A stretch of DNA of 40,288 nucleotides from Bacillota bacterium (lineage in GTDB: Bacteria; Bacillota; Clostridia; Acetivibrionales; DSM-1351), in contig JAEYHZ010000035.1 of assembly GCA_023409265.1 (NCBI GenBank), forward strand, positions 1 through 40,288. Reading direction: 5' to 3'. Shown here piece by piece: positions 1-5,810 of the stretch (the first letter of the stretch is position 1; each line of letters starts with the position of its first letter). The notes under the pieces are model-generated. The model made no database searches. It was not told the DNA's origin and was given only the letters and a program-made list of their open reading frames with translations. Position numbers and translations under genes: made by a program.

Positions 1-126
1 GGTACTTTATCCTCCCGCTCAGCACATACCATTACTGATATGCACCGGGATTAGCTAACGGGCTTCTTGGTAATTACCCGTGCCAGACTCACACTGGCAA
101 GTGTGCTCCAGCTTCGCTGGACGCAC
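1..126 (-). mobile_element. Group IIC intron, 5' end (domain I start), truncated by window edge
   Basis: Read on the minus strand, the block opens at 126 with GTGCGTCCAGC, matching the GUGYG start of group II introns. Further in it has GTGAGTC and GTTAGCTAA followed by a GGTGC, in the order and spacing remembered for the 5' part of domain I of class C introns such as the Oceanobacillus iheyensis one. It starts a few bases after the T-run of an intrinsic terminator (133-158), the insertion preference known for class C introns. The reverse-transcriptase ORF and domains II-VI would lie beyond position 1, so completeness cannot be judged. The match was made by eye, without a covariance model. Confidence 0.65.
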
Positions 127-132
127 ATATCT

Positions 133-158
133 AAAAAAAGAGCCATTAATTATGGCTC
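133..158 (-). terminator. Intrinsic terminator of the 172-aa gene; group II intron target
   Basis: A 7-bp stem (GAGCCAT/ATGGCTC, 140-146 with 152-158) with a 5-nt loop is followed on the minus strand by seven T. The stop codon of the upstream gene lies inside the hairpin. The putative group II intron begins 6 nt after the T-run. Confidence 0.8.
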
Positions 159-668
159 CTCAAACTTGTATTGATTTCTATACCTTTTAAAGTATTTTCC
201 AATATTCCACCAAAGAAATCTTTGTACAATTCTTATTATATTTGCTTCCTGGTAATGAGTACGACCAGTCGAGTCACATGCATAAAATGTTTTTATTCTT
301 TCAATGTTTTTGTTTCTGATGCTTTGAGAATTAAAAATAAGTGAAATACTTTCTCCAGATTGTAATAATTTTGGCAATTGCTTTGCTTCATTGCTTATAG
401 CTGTTATACAAGCTCCTGGGTTTCTATAACCCATAGTGGTTATTTCCACTGGAAACATACTTTTGTTTGTTGCAGTAACTTTGATACTCCCAATATGTTC
501 TGTAGGTTTATGTGTAACTGGGTCACATCTATACGGCCCCATTCGCTTTATATGTAATCTTACTTTTGATTTATTCTGATTTAATGCAACAAAAACAGCC
601 CATACAGTACCGATAGCACCGGCCCATTGCCCAATAGCCCCAACAGCATCCCAATTAAATTTACACAT
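150..668 (-). CDS. Membrane-anchored protein of unknown function (172 aa)
   Basis: The family is not recognised. The protein starts with one hydrophobic segment (residues about 5-28, WDAVGAIGQWAGAIGTVWAV), followed by a soluble part of about 140 residues rich in beta-type stretches. It ends with a basic aromatic tail. The layout, a single N-terminal membrane anchor with the domain probably on the cytoplasmic side, is common in small accessory proteins. The start at 668 was chosen because GGAAGGGG lies at the right distance before this ATG. A start 20 codons upstream lacks such a site. It has its own terminator and is preceded by the terminator of the next gene, so it behaves as an independent cargo gene at the edge of the element. 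Confidence 0.6.
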   Translation of the reverse strand: MCKFNWDAVGAIGQWAGAIGTVWAVFVALNQNKSKVRLHIKRMGPYRCDPVTHKPTEHIGSIKVTATNKSMFPVEITTMGYRNPGACITAISNEAKQLPKLLQSGESISLIFNSQSIRNKNIERIKTFYACDSTGRTHYQEANIIRIVQRFLWWNIGKYFKRYRNQYKFEEP

Positions 669-741
669 TATATTATACCCCTTCCATATTTCTATACAAA
701 AGGTAATATCTTTTAAATATCTACTCAATTTTATGATAATT

Positions 742-762
742 AGAAAAGAGCCTGAAGGCTCT
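742..762 (-). terminator. Intrinsic terminator after the 167-aa gene
   Basis: A 6-bp stem (AGAGCC/GGCTCT, 747-752 with 757-762) with a TTCA tetraloop is followed by TTTTCT on the minus strand, 17 bases after the stop codon at 779. Confidence 0.75.
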
Positions 763-778
763 GTAGTTTTAAAATCTA

Positions 779-1282
779 TTACACAAAGTATTCCTTTAGT
801 GTTTTAATCTTTTCTTCAAATTCATCAAACCAGGGTACGATTATACAGGTTAAATAATCCTTACATTTTATTAATTCATCAAATGTGATTGCTCCTACAT
901 TTCCCTGGTTGTACCTAATGTTAAACTGTGACATTGCCACAAAATCATCCTTTGATATATTTTTGATTTGTAACTTTGAATTTTTATAAATAACATCTGT
1001 CTCTTCTTTATTTAACATCCTAACTAAACAGTCTATTTTTATTCTTTTGTCTATCGGATCTGTATTACCCAATATCATTTCCATCTCAAAGTGTCCGTAT
1101 AAATTCTTGTCATCCGATGTTAGACATGCCATATCCAAGGATATTATATCGTCCTCTGATGAAACAATATTTTTAAATACATTACTTTTTCCAAAACCAA
1201 ATACTAAATATCCCTTATTTAATATCTTAAAAATATCTCCGTAAAATATATTCGCTATTCTAGTTGACGGTCTAAAATCCAT
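779..1282 (-). CDS. Protein of unknown function (167 aa), cargo-like
   Basis: The family is not recognised. The product is soluble, acidic to neutral, with no signal peptide, membrane segment or obvious catalytic motif. It starts MDFRPSTRIANIFYGDIFKIL. An ATG 19 codons further upstream exists, but only the ATG at 1282 has a strong Shine-Dalgarno sequence (GGAGGT, 6 nt away), so the shorter form is chosen. It is flanked by terminators on both sides (742-762 and 1395-1425) and is therefore a single-gene transcription unit next to the similarly isolated 172-aa gene. This arrangement suits accessory cargo of the integrated element rather than its core machinery. Confidence 0.55.
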   Translation of the reverse strand: MDFRPSTRIANIFYGDIFKILNKGYLVFGFGKSNVFKNIVSSEDDIISLDMACLTSDDKNLYGHFEMEMILGNTDPIDKRIKIDCLVRMLNKEETDVIYKNSKLQIKNISKDDFVAMSQFNIRYNQGNVGAITFDELIKCKDYLTCIIVPWFDEFEEKIKTLKEYFV

Positions 1283-1394
1283 AACTATACCTCCATTTAT
1301 ACATTTTCCATCATTATACATCGGAAAAACATATCTCATCTACAACATTCTACATAAAAAGGATAATTCCTGCATAAATAGTAATAAGCAGCCA

Positions 1395-1425
1395 AAAGGG
1401 AGATAGTATCCGTCTATCTCCCTTT
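1395..1425 (-). terminator. Strong hairpin terminator after the 204-aa gene
   Basis: A perfect 12-bp stem (AAAGGGAGATAG, 1395-1406, with 1414-1425) has a 7-nt loop. It lies 10 bases past the stop at 1436, and the minus strand continues into TTTTGG. The plus side is also T-rich, so it may work in both directions. Confidence 0.7.
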
Positions 1426-1435
1426 ATTTTTCCAC

Positions 1436-2050
1436 TTATATCTTTTTCCACGCCCAACCTCTTGCATGTATGTACTTACCTTTACTTATTTCATCAAGCT
1501 TTTGCTTGATTTCCCGATATTCAGGATCATCATTTATACATGCCTCTTTATGGATTAATGACTTAAGCTCATTTTTATTTTTGAGTTGGAAAAGTCTAGA
1601 CGATTCCAGCTGATCAGTAACATAACGATATCCATCTGGGATCAGTTCAATCTCCCTGGCCTCTTGAGCTAACGCATATATCTGATCATCTATTTCATAC
1701 AGGCGAATACGCCTTTGTACTGATTCTTTCATTGCCTGCTTATATAGTAAGGCCGCTTCCTCTATTAGTAATTTTGTGTCAGTTTTAGATACTTCCAGGG
1801 ACTTTGCCTGTTGTCTGTGGTATGCTTCAATTCGGCCAGTTACCTCAATAAGTTCAGTATTAAGGCTTTTGATTTTACTCTCGTTATATTCTTCCCCGGC
1901 CAGCTCCGCCTGGACCTGCTTGTCAAATTCAGTATCTAAAGATTTCTGAATTAAAGCCTTATTGTGTTCAAGGTCTTTAATTTTTTTCTTGATAGCTTCT
2001 TCCTGGTTTATGTACTTTACTTTTATGGTATTTAATAATTCATTAAACAT
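1436..2050 (-). CDS. Coiled-coil protein of unknown function (204 aa)
   Basis: Most of the protein is charged and strongly helical, with long heptad-like runs rich in K, E, L and Q (residues about 10-140), so a coiled coil is likely. No enzymatic motif is seen. The open frame extends upstream to 2125, but that extension overlaps the 64-aa gene and lacks a ribosome binding site. The ATG at 2050 has AAGGAAGG about 10 nt upstream, which puts the start just after the stop of the 64-aa gene with no overlap. It is the last gene of the leftward element operon before a strong terminator. The function may be structural or regulatory for the element, but nothing in the sequence decides this. Confidence 0.6.
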   Translation of the reverse strand: MFNELLNTIKVKYINQEEAIKKKIKDLEHNKALIQKSLDTEFDKQVQAELAGEEYNESKIKSLNTELIEVTGRIEAYHRQQAKSLEVSKTDTKLLIEEAALLYKQAMKESVQRRIRLYEIDDQIYALAQEAREIELIPDGYRYVTDQLESSRLFQLKNKNELKSLIHKEACINDDPEYREIKQKLDEISKGKYIHARGWAWKKI

Positions 2051-2084
2051 TGATTTATTATCCTTCCTTTGATTGAAATATAAA

Positions 2085-2279
2085 TTAAACTCTTCCTTGA
2101 TTTCTGCGACGCGCATCCAGAGCAAAGCCTATAGCTCTAATACGCGCGTTTGGCGTTTTACTTTGCTGTAGAATTTCAGTAATATCTGTTTCATCAGTCA
2201 CCGCAATATTTCGCTGAGCGCATATCCTTTTAAGTTCTTCATATTGCTTAGTATTATCCTTATAATCTCCCAATTTCAT
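2085..2279 (-). CDS. Small protein of unknown function (64 aa)
   Basis: A short, charged, mostly helical protein (MKLGDYKDNTKQYEELKRIC...) ending in an arginine-rich tail (DARRRNQGRV). It may fold as a small helical bundle and could bind nucleic acid, but there is no recognised domain. AAAGGAG lies upstream of the ATG. Its stop is 34 bases before the preferred start of the coiled-coil gene, so the two are probably co-transcribed. The downstream long frame overlaps its 3' end, but a frameshift is not needed to explain the layout. Confidence 0.5.
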   Translation of the reverse strand: MKLGDYKDNTKQYEELKRICAQRNIAVTDETDITEILQQSKTPNARIRAIGFALDARRRNQGRV

Positions 2280-2417
2280 AGGTGTTCAGTCTCCTTTAAA
2301 TAAAAATTTGTCTCTATGTAATGCGAATTCGGTCCGCCTGCCCTTTTGCCTTTCCTCCTGGAAAAGGACTTTATTCTTTCTTAAAAGTTTATTTAATACA
2401 ATCACTCCTTTTCAGAA

Positions 2418-2756
2418 TTAATCGATATCGTCCGTATACGGTACCCATATAAAAGCTATAGGCTTTCTCATATTCATGGTGTAGTATGAAGATCTCCAAT
2501 GTGCCGGGTTATAGTATTCCTTAACTTCTTTTGAAACTTCCTTCAGCTCTGTCCTCCATCTAAGCAGCACATCTATCCTTCTTTTCACCTCAATGCATTC
2601 AGAGTCTTTAAGAGGTTCCAGAGGGGCTGAACACAATAATTTATGGGATCTGTTCAAATCATTTATTCTCATTGTCAAAATCCCAATTGATTTTTTATAT
2701 TCTTCAGATAGATTAATCATTTCAAGATAAGAGCTGTGCATTTTATTTTTAGCCAT
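2418..2756 (-). CDS. Phage/ICE-associated conserved hypothetical protein (112 aa)
   Basis: A helical protein whose second half contains RRIDVLLRWRTEL, then EVKEYYNPAHWRSSYYTMNMRKP. The central pattern YYxxxxWRSxxYT is remembered from small proteins of clostridial prophages and integrative elements, but I cannot name a characterised function. The start is supported by GAGAGG 5 nt before the ATG. A hairpin with a T-run and, further up, an extended -10 box lie immediately upstream (2785-2899). Expression of this gene may therefore be controlled by a leader, or the upstream unit may be a separate small RNA. Confidence 0.6.
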   Translation of the reverse strand: MAKNKMHSSYLEMINLSEEYKKSIGILTMRINDLNRSHKLLCSAPLEPLKDSECIEVKRRIDVLLRWRTELKEVSKEVKEYYNPAHWRSSYYTMNMRKPIAFIWVPYTDDID

Positions 2757-2784
2757 CGATGCCTCTCTTTCTTAGCAAAATCAA

Positions 2785-2884
2785 ATAAAAAAGGCATGAG
2801 AACAATTAAAGACGAATCTCTAATCATTTCCCATGCCTTATTGGCTTCCACTCCTAAAAGTGGGGTACTGGTACCTATTTATTT
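2785..2884 (-). ncRNA. Candidate structured small RNA or attenuating leader (about 100 nt)
   Basis: On the minus strand this non-coding block holds three stems in a row: GGTAC/GTACC (loop CA), CCACT/AGTGG (2850-2864, loop 6), and a larger AAGGCATG/CATGCCTT stem (2832-2839 with 2791-2798) followed by six T. An extended -10 promoter (2891-2899) lies just upstream, so promoter, structured body and intrinsic terminator are all present. The terminator ends about 30 nt before the start of the 112-aa gene, so this is either an independent sRNA or a transcription attenuator for that gene. No known RNA family was recognised. Confidence 0.45.
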
Positions 2885-2890
2885 AATAAC

Positions 2891-2899
2891 ATTATATCA
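2891..2899 (-). promoter_or_regulatory. Extended -10 promoter TGATATAAT
   Basis: On the minus strand a perfect TATAAT is preceded by TG at the extended -10 position. No good -35 hexamer is visible. The predicted start is near 2884, directly before the three-stem structured region. Confidence 0.5.
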
Positions 2900-2981
2900 T
2901 AACTATGGGCGGGTATGTACATAGTTTTCTTAGATTTTTCTAAGGTTTGAGTCTATTTCTGAATAGGATTTTTGAAGCAAT

Positions 2982-3248
2982 TTATATCTTTTTTAAAGAA
3001 AATATTCTTGTTCCGATAGTTATATTTATGGATTCCTTATTTTTTCTTCTTGCACGTTCCTGCCGTATCCCATCAATTTTACCCATCAGATAAACTGCTG
3101 ACATTCCTAAGTGGGGAGACCAGTTCCCTTGAGACCATTTATTATATAGGTGAATTAAAACACCTGTATTAATATCTGTATCATACTGTGTTTTACCAAA
3201 AACACTATTCATTTTATCTAATCCCTCATTAGTTATTGAATTTATCAT
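2982..3248 (-). CDS. Mobile-element conserved hypothetical protein (88 aa)
   Basis: A small protein with the segment MSAVYLMGKIDGIRQERARRKNK, a helix followed by a strongly basic patch. Short proteins with this IDGIRxERARRK pattern are remembered from Firmicute prophages and integrative elements, with no known function. The first ATG has AAAGG close by. An ATG 11 codons later (MNSVFGKTQ) has a better spaced GAGGG, so the true start may be at 3215. It lies 18 bases after the stop of the 46-aa gene and probably shares its mRNA. Confidence 0.55.
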   Translation of the reverse strand: MINSITNEGLDKMNSVFGKTQYDTDINTGVLIHLYNKWSQGNWSPHLGMSAVYLMGKIDGIRQERARRKNKESINITIGTRIFSLKKI

Positions 3249-3266
3249 AAACCTTTATCCCCTCTC

Positions 3267-3407
3267 TTATTTAAGTTCAATATACACGTTCTTATGTCCA
3301 GGCTTTTCCTGCTCCTTACTTATCTTGATTATTTTTAGTGGTTCCAGAGCAGCTATAACCTTCTGTTTTTCCTCCTGGTCCTTGTATGAAACTTTAACCT
3401 TAATCAT
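3267..3407 (-). CDS. Short mobile-element protein (46 aa)
   Basis: The protein begins MIKVKVSYKDQEEKQKVIA and ends KPGHKNVYIELK. It looks like a single small alpha/beta fold: a beta strand, a helix with IAALEPL, a basic turn and a final strand. Very similar short proteins (KVSYxDExExxxVLxxLxP...YIDL) are remembered from Firmicute prophages and integrative elements. The function is unknown. AGGGG lies upstream of the ATG. It sits between the 96-aa and 88-aa genes in the same direction. Confidence 0.6.
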   Translation of the reverse strand: MIKVKVSYKDQEEKQKVIAALEPLKIIKISKEQEKPGHKNVYIELK

Positions 3408-3638
3408 TTTTAATTTCCCCTATCTTGTGCCGAGTAACCGGAAGATATATAATAAATATGCGACTATGAATTATATATCTAAGGGCCACTGAGCTATGTA
3501 TTTTGTCAGTGGTTTTTTAGTGCCATAAATTTATTAAACATGTTGTACCAAATGTTCGAGTAATATAAAATCACCTCTTTTATATTTTAAAATGAGTTTT
3601 CCCTGTAGCTTATGGAGAATTTGACCGTAGAATTTATT
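3408..3638. other. Non-coding gap with two inverted repeats
   Basis: The gap separates the 96-aa and 46-aa genes. It contains a perfect 11-bp inverted repeat AGATATATAAT (3443-3453 with 3470-3480). Next to it is a 7-bp stem CCACTGA/TCAGTGG (3486-3492 with 3506-3512) followed on the plus strand by TTTTTT, an intrinsic terminator reading rightward although no rightward gene is seen here. A 22-codon leftward frame starting GTG near 3570 (MILYYSNIWYNMFNKF...) is possible but unsupported. Confidence 0.5.
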
Positions 3639-3929
3639 TTATGGGATACCCTTAAATCGTTTTGCGATTTCAGCCCTCTGTTCGTCAGTAAGATCCCTTT
3701 TTACGTCTTTCGATCTAATACTTATGAACCTCTTTGGAAACTTATATGAATTTGATACCAACTGGCCCCCTTGTCGCTCGGACTTGGTTACAGAAAACTG
3801 TTCGGGATTGGAGTCCACAAGCTTGTTCATTTTACGAATCCATACCGGGTCAGCTGTATAAAGTGTAGCCATATCCTCCCCGGCATTGAAATTTATTACT
3901 ATCTCCTGCTCATATCGTGTTAATGCCAT
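3639..3929 (-). CDS. Integrative-element conserved protein (96 aa)
   Basis: The sequence starts MALTRYEQEIVINFNAGEDMATLYTADPVWIRKMNKL and ends with a basic DEQRAEIAKRFKG tail. The opening (MALTRYEQExIINFN, then an YT..xxWIRKLxKL helix) is remembered as a family found again and again in Firmicute integrative elements and prophages, without assigned function. The mixed strands followed by a basic tail suggest a small nucleic-acid-associated protein, but this is inference. A run of five G lies about 10 nt before the ATG. It begins just after the 174-aa gene ends, so the two are co-transcribed. Confidence 0.65.
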   Translation of the reverse strand: MALTRYEQEIVINFNAGEDMATLYTADPVWIRKMNKLVDSNPEQFSVTKSERQGGQLVSNSYKFPKRFISIRSKDVKRDLTDEQRAEIAKRFKGIP

Positions 3930-3931
3930 AA

Positions 3932-4456
3932 CTAAAATTCCCCCTCTCTAAATTTAACTTCTTTATAGTCCTTACCTTGCCAGGTACCTGCTTCCGAATC
4001 ATAAACAATTAATCCTGAATTCTTTATCCGGGTAAAGACATACTGCATTATGTCAGGCTGCTGCATTAACCATAATGAAACTTCACTTTTGGTAATATCA
4101 AACTTTCCACCTGAAACGTCTACCTTATGGTGAAGCGGTGGCATTTTGAGTGCACTATGCAGCTGTTTACTTGCTTCACCTTTGGCAAGCCGGTTGGAAC
4201 CATGCTTCACATCAGTTCCTTTTTCCAGGTTATTCTTTTCTTCAAGGTATTGGTGCCATATTTTCATTAAGGGAATTTTATTATCCTGAGAATATCCTAA
4301 CCCAGTTAATCTCATTGAAATATCAGACATTGATTCGGTAGTGTTAGGATTCTTAAGCACATCATCAAGAATATCAATCAGATTACCTTCTGCGTTTTTG
4401 TATGTAGCAAGGTTTTTTTTCAACCAAACTTTAAACGTTATTTTTTCTTTACTCAT
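3932..4456 (-). CDS. Element-encoded protein of unknown function (174 aa)
   Basis: The family is not recognised. The protein starts MSKEKITFKVWLKKNLATYKN and has an N-terminal helical half and a C-terminal half with SEVSLWLMQQPDIMQYVFTRIKNSGLIVYDSEAGTW, which could be a winged-helix-like DNA-binding end. This is a guess from the pattern only. The ATG at 4456 is preferred because GAAAGGA precedes it; a TTG six codons upstream falls on top of this site. It is the first gene after a long non-coding block with a large hairpin and a palindrome array, a position where replication or transfer genes often sit in small elements. Confidence 0.5.
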   Translation of the reverse strand: MSKEKITFKVWLKKNLATYKNAEGNLIDILDDVLKNPNTTESMSDISMRLTGLGYSQDNKIPLMKIWHQYLEEKNNLEKGTDVKHGSNRLAKGEASKQLHSALKMPPLHHKVDVSGGKFDITKSEVSLWLMQQPDIMQYVFTRIKNSGLIVYDSEAGTWQGKDYKEVKFREGEF

Positions 4457-4483
4457 AAATTTGTTTCCTTTCAATCTTGAATT

Positions 4484-4578
4484 TTTTTGTCAAAGGACGG
4501 AGGAAGAAGGGAACGGAGCGGCAGCTTTAACCGCTCCTTTCTTTTCCTCCTTTGACGTGTCAAAAAAGGTATATATTA
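4484..4578 (-). other. Long imperfect hairpin in the leader of the 174-aa gene
   Basis: Two GA-rich/TC-rich arms fold on each other: TTTGTCAAAGGACGGAGG... on the left against ...CCTCCTTTGACGTGTCAAA on the right. The tip is a perfect GGAGCGG/CCGCTCC stem. Total length is about 85 bp. It lies 28 bases before the ATG at 4456. It could be a transcription attenuator, a protection structure or a nicking/replication site. It has no clean T-run on either side. Confidence 0.5.
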
Positions 4579-4607
4579 TTATAAATAATATATAGTTTTT
4601 CTGCCGT

Positions 4608-4819
4608 ATATCCATGGACATTATATGTAGACTTGCATACTATCCAATGGATATTAGAGTGAAATTTCCCTCAAATTAACTTTGATTTAGCATATATCTA
4701 ATGGACTGTATAATACCTATTTTTGATGATTACCTTGCTGCGAAATATAGTCCAATGGATATAATAGTAAAAACAACATTAGATTTTCGATATTTTCCCT
4801 TTTACTGTCCATTGGATAT
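4608..4819. repeat. Five copies of a palindrome-like 14-mer (iteron-type array)
   Basis: Copies close to ATATCCAATGGAYAT lie at 4608-4621, 4640-4654, 4695-4707, 4749-4762 and 4806-4819. Copies 2 to 5 are spaced about 54-56 bp centre to centre, about five helical turns, so they face the same side. Each copy is itself nearly palindromic. With the hairpin to the left, this fills the coding-free stretch between the Xis-like and 174-aa genes. The array looks like binding sites for an element-encoded protein: an origin, partition or operator region. Confidence 0.65.
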
Positions 4820-4827
4820 TATTTTTA

Positions 4828-5073
4828 CTATACCTGAATACGTCTGAGCTTGCCGTATTCATTACTTACTGGCTCCAGTACCTCTTCAGGTGGATTCTTT
4901 AGAAATTCCTCAAAGTAATCTAGATCAATTAATATCTTATTACCGGCTTTGTGGTGCCTGAGTTTACCCTTATTTACAAGCTGTCTGGTCCACCACTCAG
5001 TTACTGAGCTCTCAGGATCCTGCTGCTTTATGTACTCAATAGCTGCCTTAATTGTTCTCATACGAGTTGCCAT
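4828..5073 (-). CDS. Excisionase-like helix-turn-helix protein (81 aa)
   Basis: A small protein of the Xis/MerR-like DNA-binding type: MRTIKAAIEYIKQQDPESSVTEWWTRQLVNKGKLRHHKAGNKILIDLDYFEEFL. It has the helix-turn-helix, then the short wing (KAGNKILIDL) and a helix, as in excisionase-family HTH domains. Such proteins bind att-site arms and steer the integrase towards excision, or act as early regulators. The ATG is 3 bases after the stop of the Cro-like gene, so the two form one early leftward operon driven from the 5331-5360 promoter. The integrase itself is on the other side of the switch. Confidence 0.75.
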   Translation of the reverse strand: MATRMRTIKAAIEYIKQQDPESSVTEWWTRQLVNKGKLRHHKAGNKILIDLDYFEEFLKNPPEEVLEPVSNEYGKLRRIQV

Positions 5074-5076
5074 GAT

Positions 5077-5283
5077 TTACACCTCCATTTCTTCAATAAT
5101 TTCTGTCACCTTTACTCCCAATGCCTTACTTATCATACCTATAGTTGCAGGCTTTGGATTCCTTCTACCGCTTACAATTGCTGTGATAACCTGTCTGCTT
5201 ATCCCTGATACTTCAGCAATACCATTAACTGTCATACATTTGTCGGCCATTGCTAATTCCATTTTTGTTGCACTAAGTTTCAT
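5077..5283 (-). CDS. Cro-like XRE-family regulator (68 aa)
   Basis: A single XRE helix-turn-helix domain fills the protein (residues about 9-65: MADKCMTVNGIAEVSGISRQVITAIVSGRRNPKPATIGMISKALGV). The recognition helix is around SGISRQVITAIVSG. It has no extra domain, as expected for a Cro-type partner. It is divergent from the CI-like repressor gene and first in the leftward early operon. The two presumably compete for the three operators between them. Confidence 0.8.
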   Translation of the reverse strand: MKLSATKMELAMADKCMTVNGIAEVSGISRQVITAIVSGRRNPKPATIGMISKALGVKVTEIIEEMEV

Positions 5284-5304
5284 TTTTGCACCTCCAATAT
5301 CTTT

Positions 5305-5389
5305 TATGTTTCATTTGTACCTTTATGCTTATTATATGTTTCGTTCGTACACTTTGTCAACAATTACTTATAATATGTTTCATTTGTTC
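5305..5389. promoter_or_regulatory. Three operator repeats of the lysogeny-type switch
   Basis: Three copies of a 16-mer close to TATGTTTCATTTGTAC lie at 5305-5320, 5335-5350 and 5374-5389, all in the same orientation, between the divergent cro-like and cI-like genes. The middle copy lies exactly between the -35 and -10 boxes of the leftward promoter, so binding would block early transcription. The third is close to the start of the repressor gene. Confidence 0.8.
5331..5360 (-). promoter_or_regulatory. Early leftward promoter of the cro-like/xis operon
   Basis: On the minus strand a perfect TTGACA (5360-5355) and a perfect TATAAT (5336-5331) are separated by 18 bp. Transcription would begin near 5324, about 40 nt before the Cro-like ATG. 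The second operator covers the spacer. Confidence 0.85.
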
Positions 5390-5423
5390 ACATTACATGA
5401 TAAAATGTAGCCGAGGTGAAATT

Positions 5424-5789
5424 ATGATAGGTGATATGATTAAAGAATACAGATTAAAAAAAGGATTAAAACAAAGTGAATTGGCTCAAAAGGCTAATAT
5501 ATCACGAGAAGCTGTCGGAAATTATGAGCGTGGAGATCGTATTCCCAATATAGAGATTGTCCGTAAAATAGCCAATGCTCTAGACATTCCACTTAATAAA
5601 TTATTAGAAGGTAGCTGGGAAGATTATACCGAGGAAATTAAAGAAGATTTATCAAATTTTGGTGATAGTATATTGCGCAAAAATTTATTAGAACGCTTTA
5701 ATATGCTAAATTCTATCGGCAAGAGAGAAGCTCTTAAGCGTATATCTGAATTATCGATAATTCCAGAATATATAGAAAAAGATAAATAG
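5424..5789 (+). CDS. CI-like XRE-family repressor (121 aa)
   Basis: The N-terminal XRE domain (residues 1-65: MIKEYRLKKGLKQSELAQKANISREAVGNYERGDRIPNIEIVRKIANALDIPLNKLLEG) is classic. The C-terminal 55 residues are charged and helical, not a LexA-type self-cleaving peptidase, so induction would need an anti-repressor or a protease rather than RecA-driven self-cleavage. The open frame runs further upstream through the operators, but GAGGTG 5 nt before the ATG at 5424 sets the start. It lies 22 bases before the integrase and in the same direction. It probably keeps the element quiet by binding the three repeats at 5305-5389. Confidence 0.85.
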   Translation: MIGDMIKEYRLKKGLKQSELAQKANISREAVGNYERGDRIPNIEIVRKIANALDIPLNKLLEGSWEDYTEEIKEDLSNFGDSILRKNLLERFNMLNSIGKREALKRISELSIIPEYIEKDK

Positions 5790-5810
5790 ATAATATCTGG
5801 AGGTGAACCC

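Noticed and set aside
1436..2279. Programmed frameshift joining the 64-aa and 229-aa frames, which overlap by 41 bases
   Set aside because: A strong ribosome binding site with an ATG at 2050 explains the second gene without overlap. No slippery heptamer is seen in the overlap.
2757..2884. End of an IS200/IS605-type element (hairpins without a gene)
   Set aside because: No transposase remnant and no conserved target motif are seen; promoter and terminator fit an RNA better.
4949..5423. Rightward frames across the Xis/Cro region and an upstream extension of the CI-like repressor
   Set aside because: They run antisense to better supported genes or through the operators; the repressor has a strong ribosome binding site at 5424.
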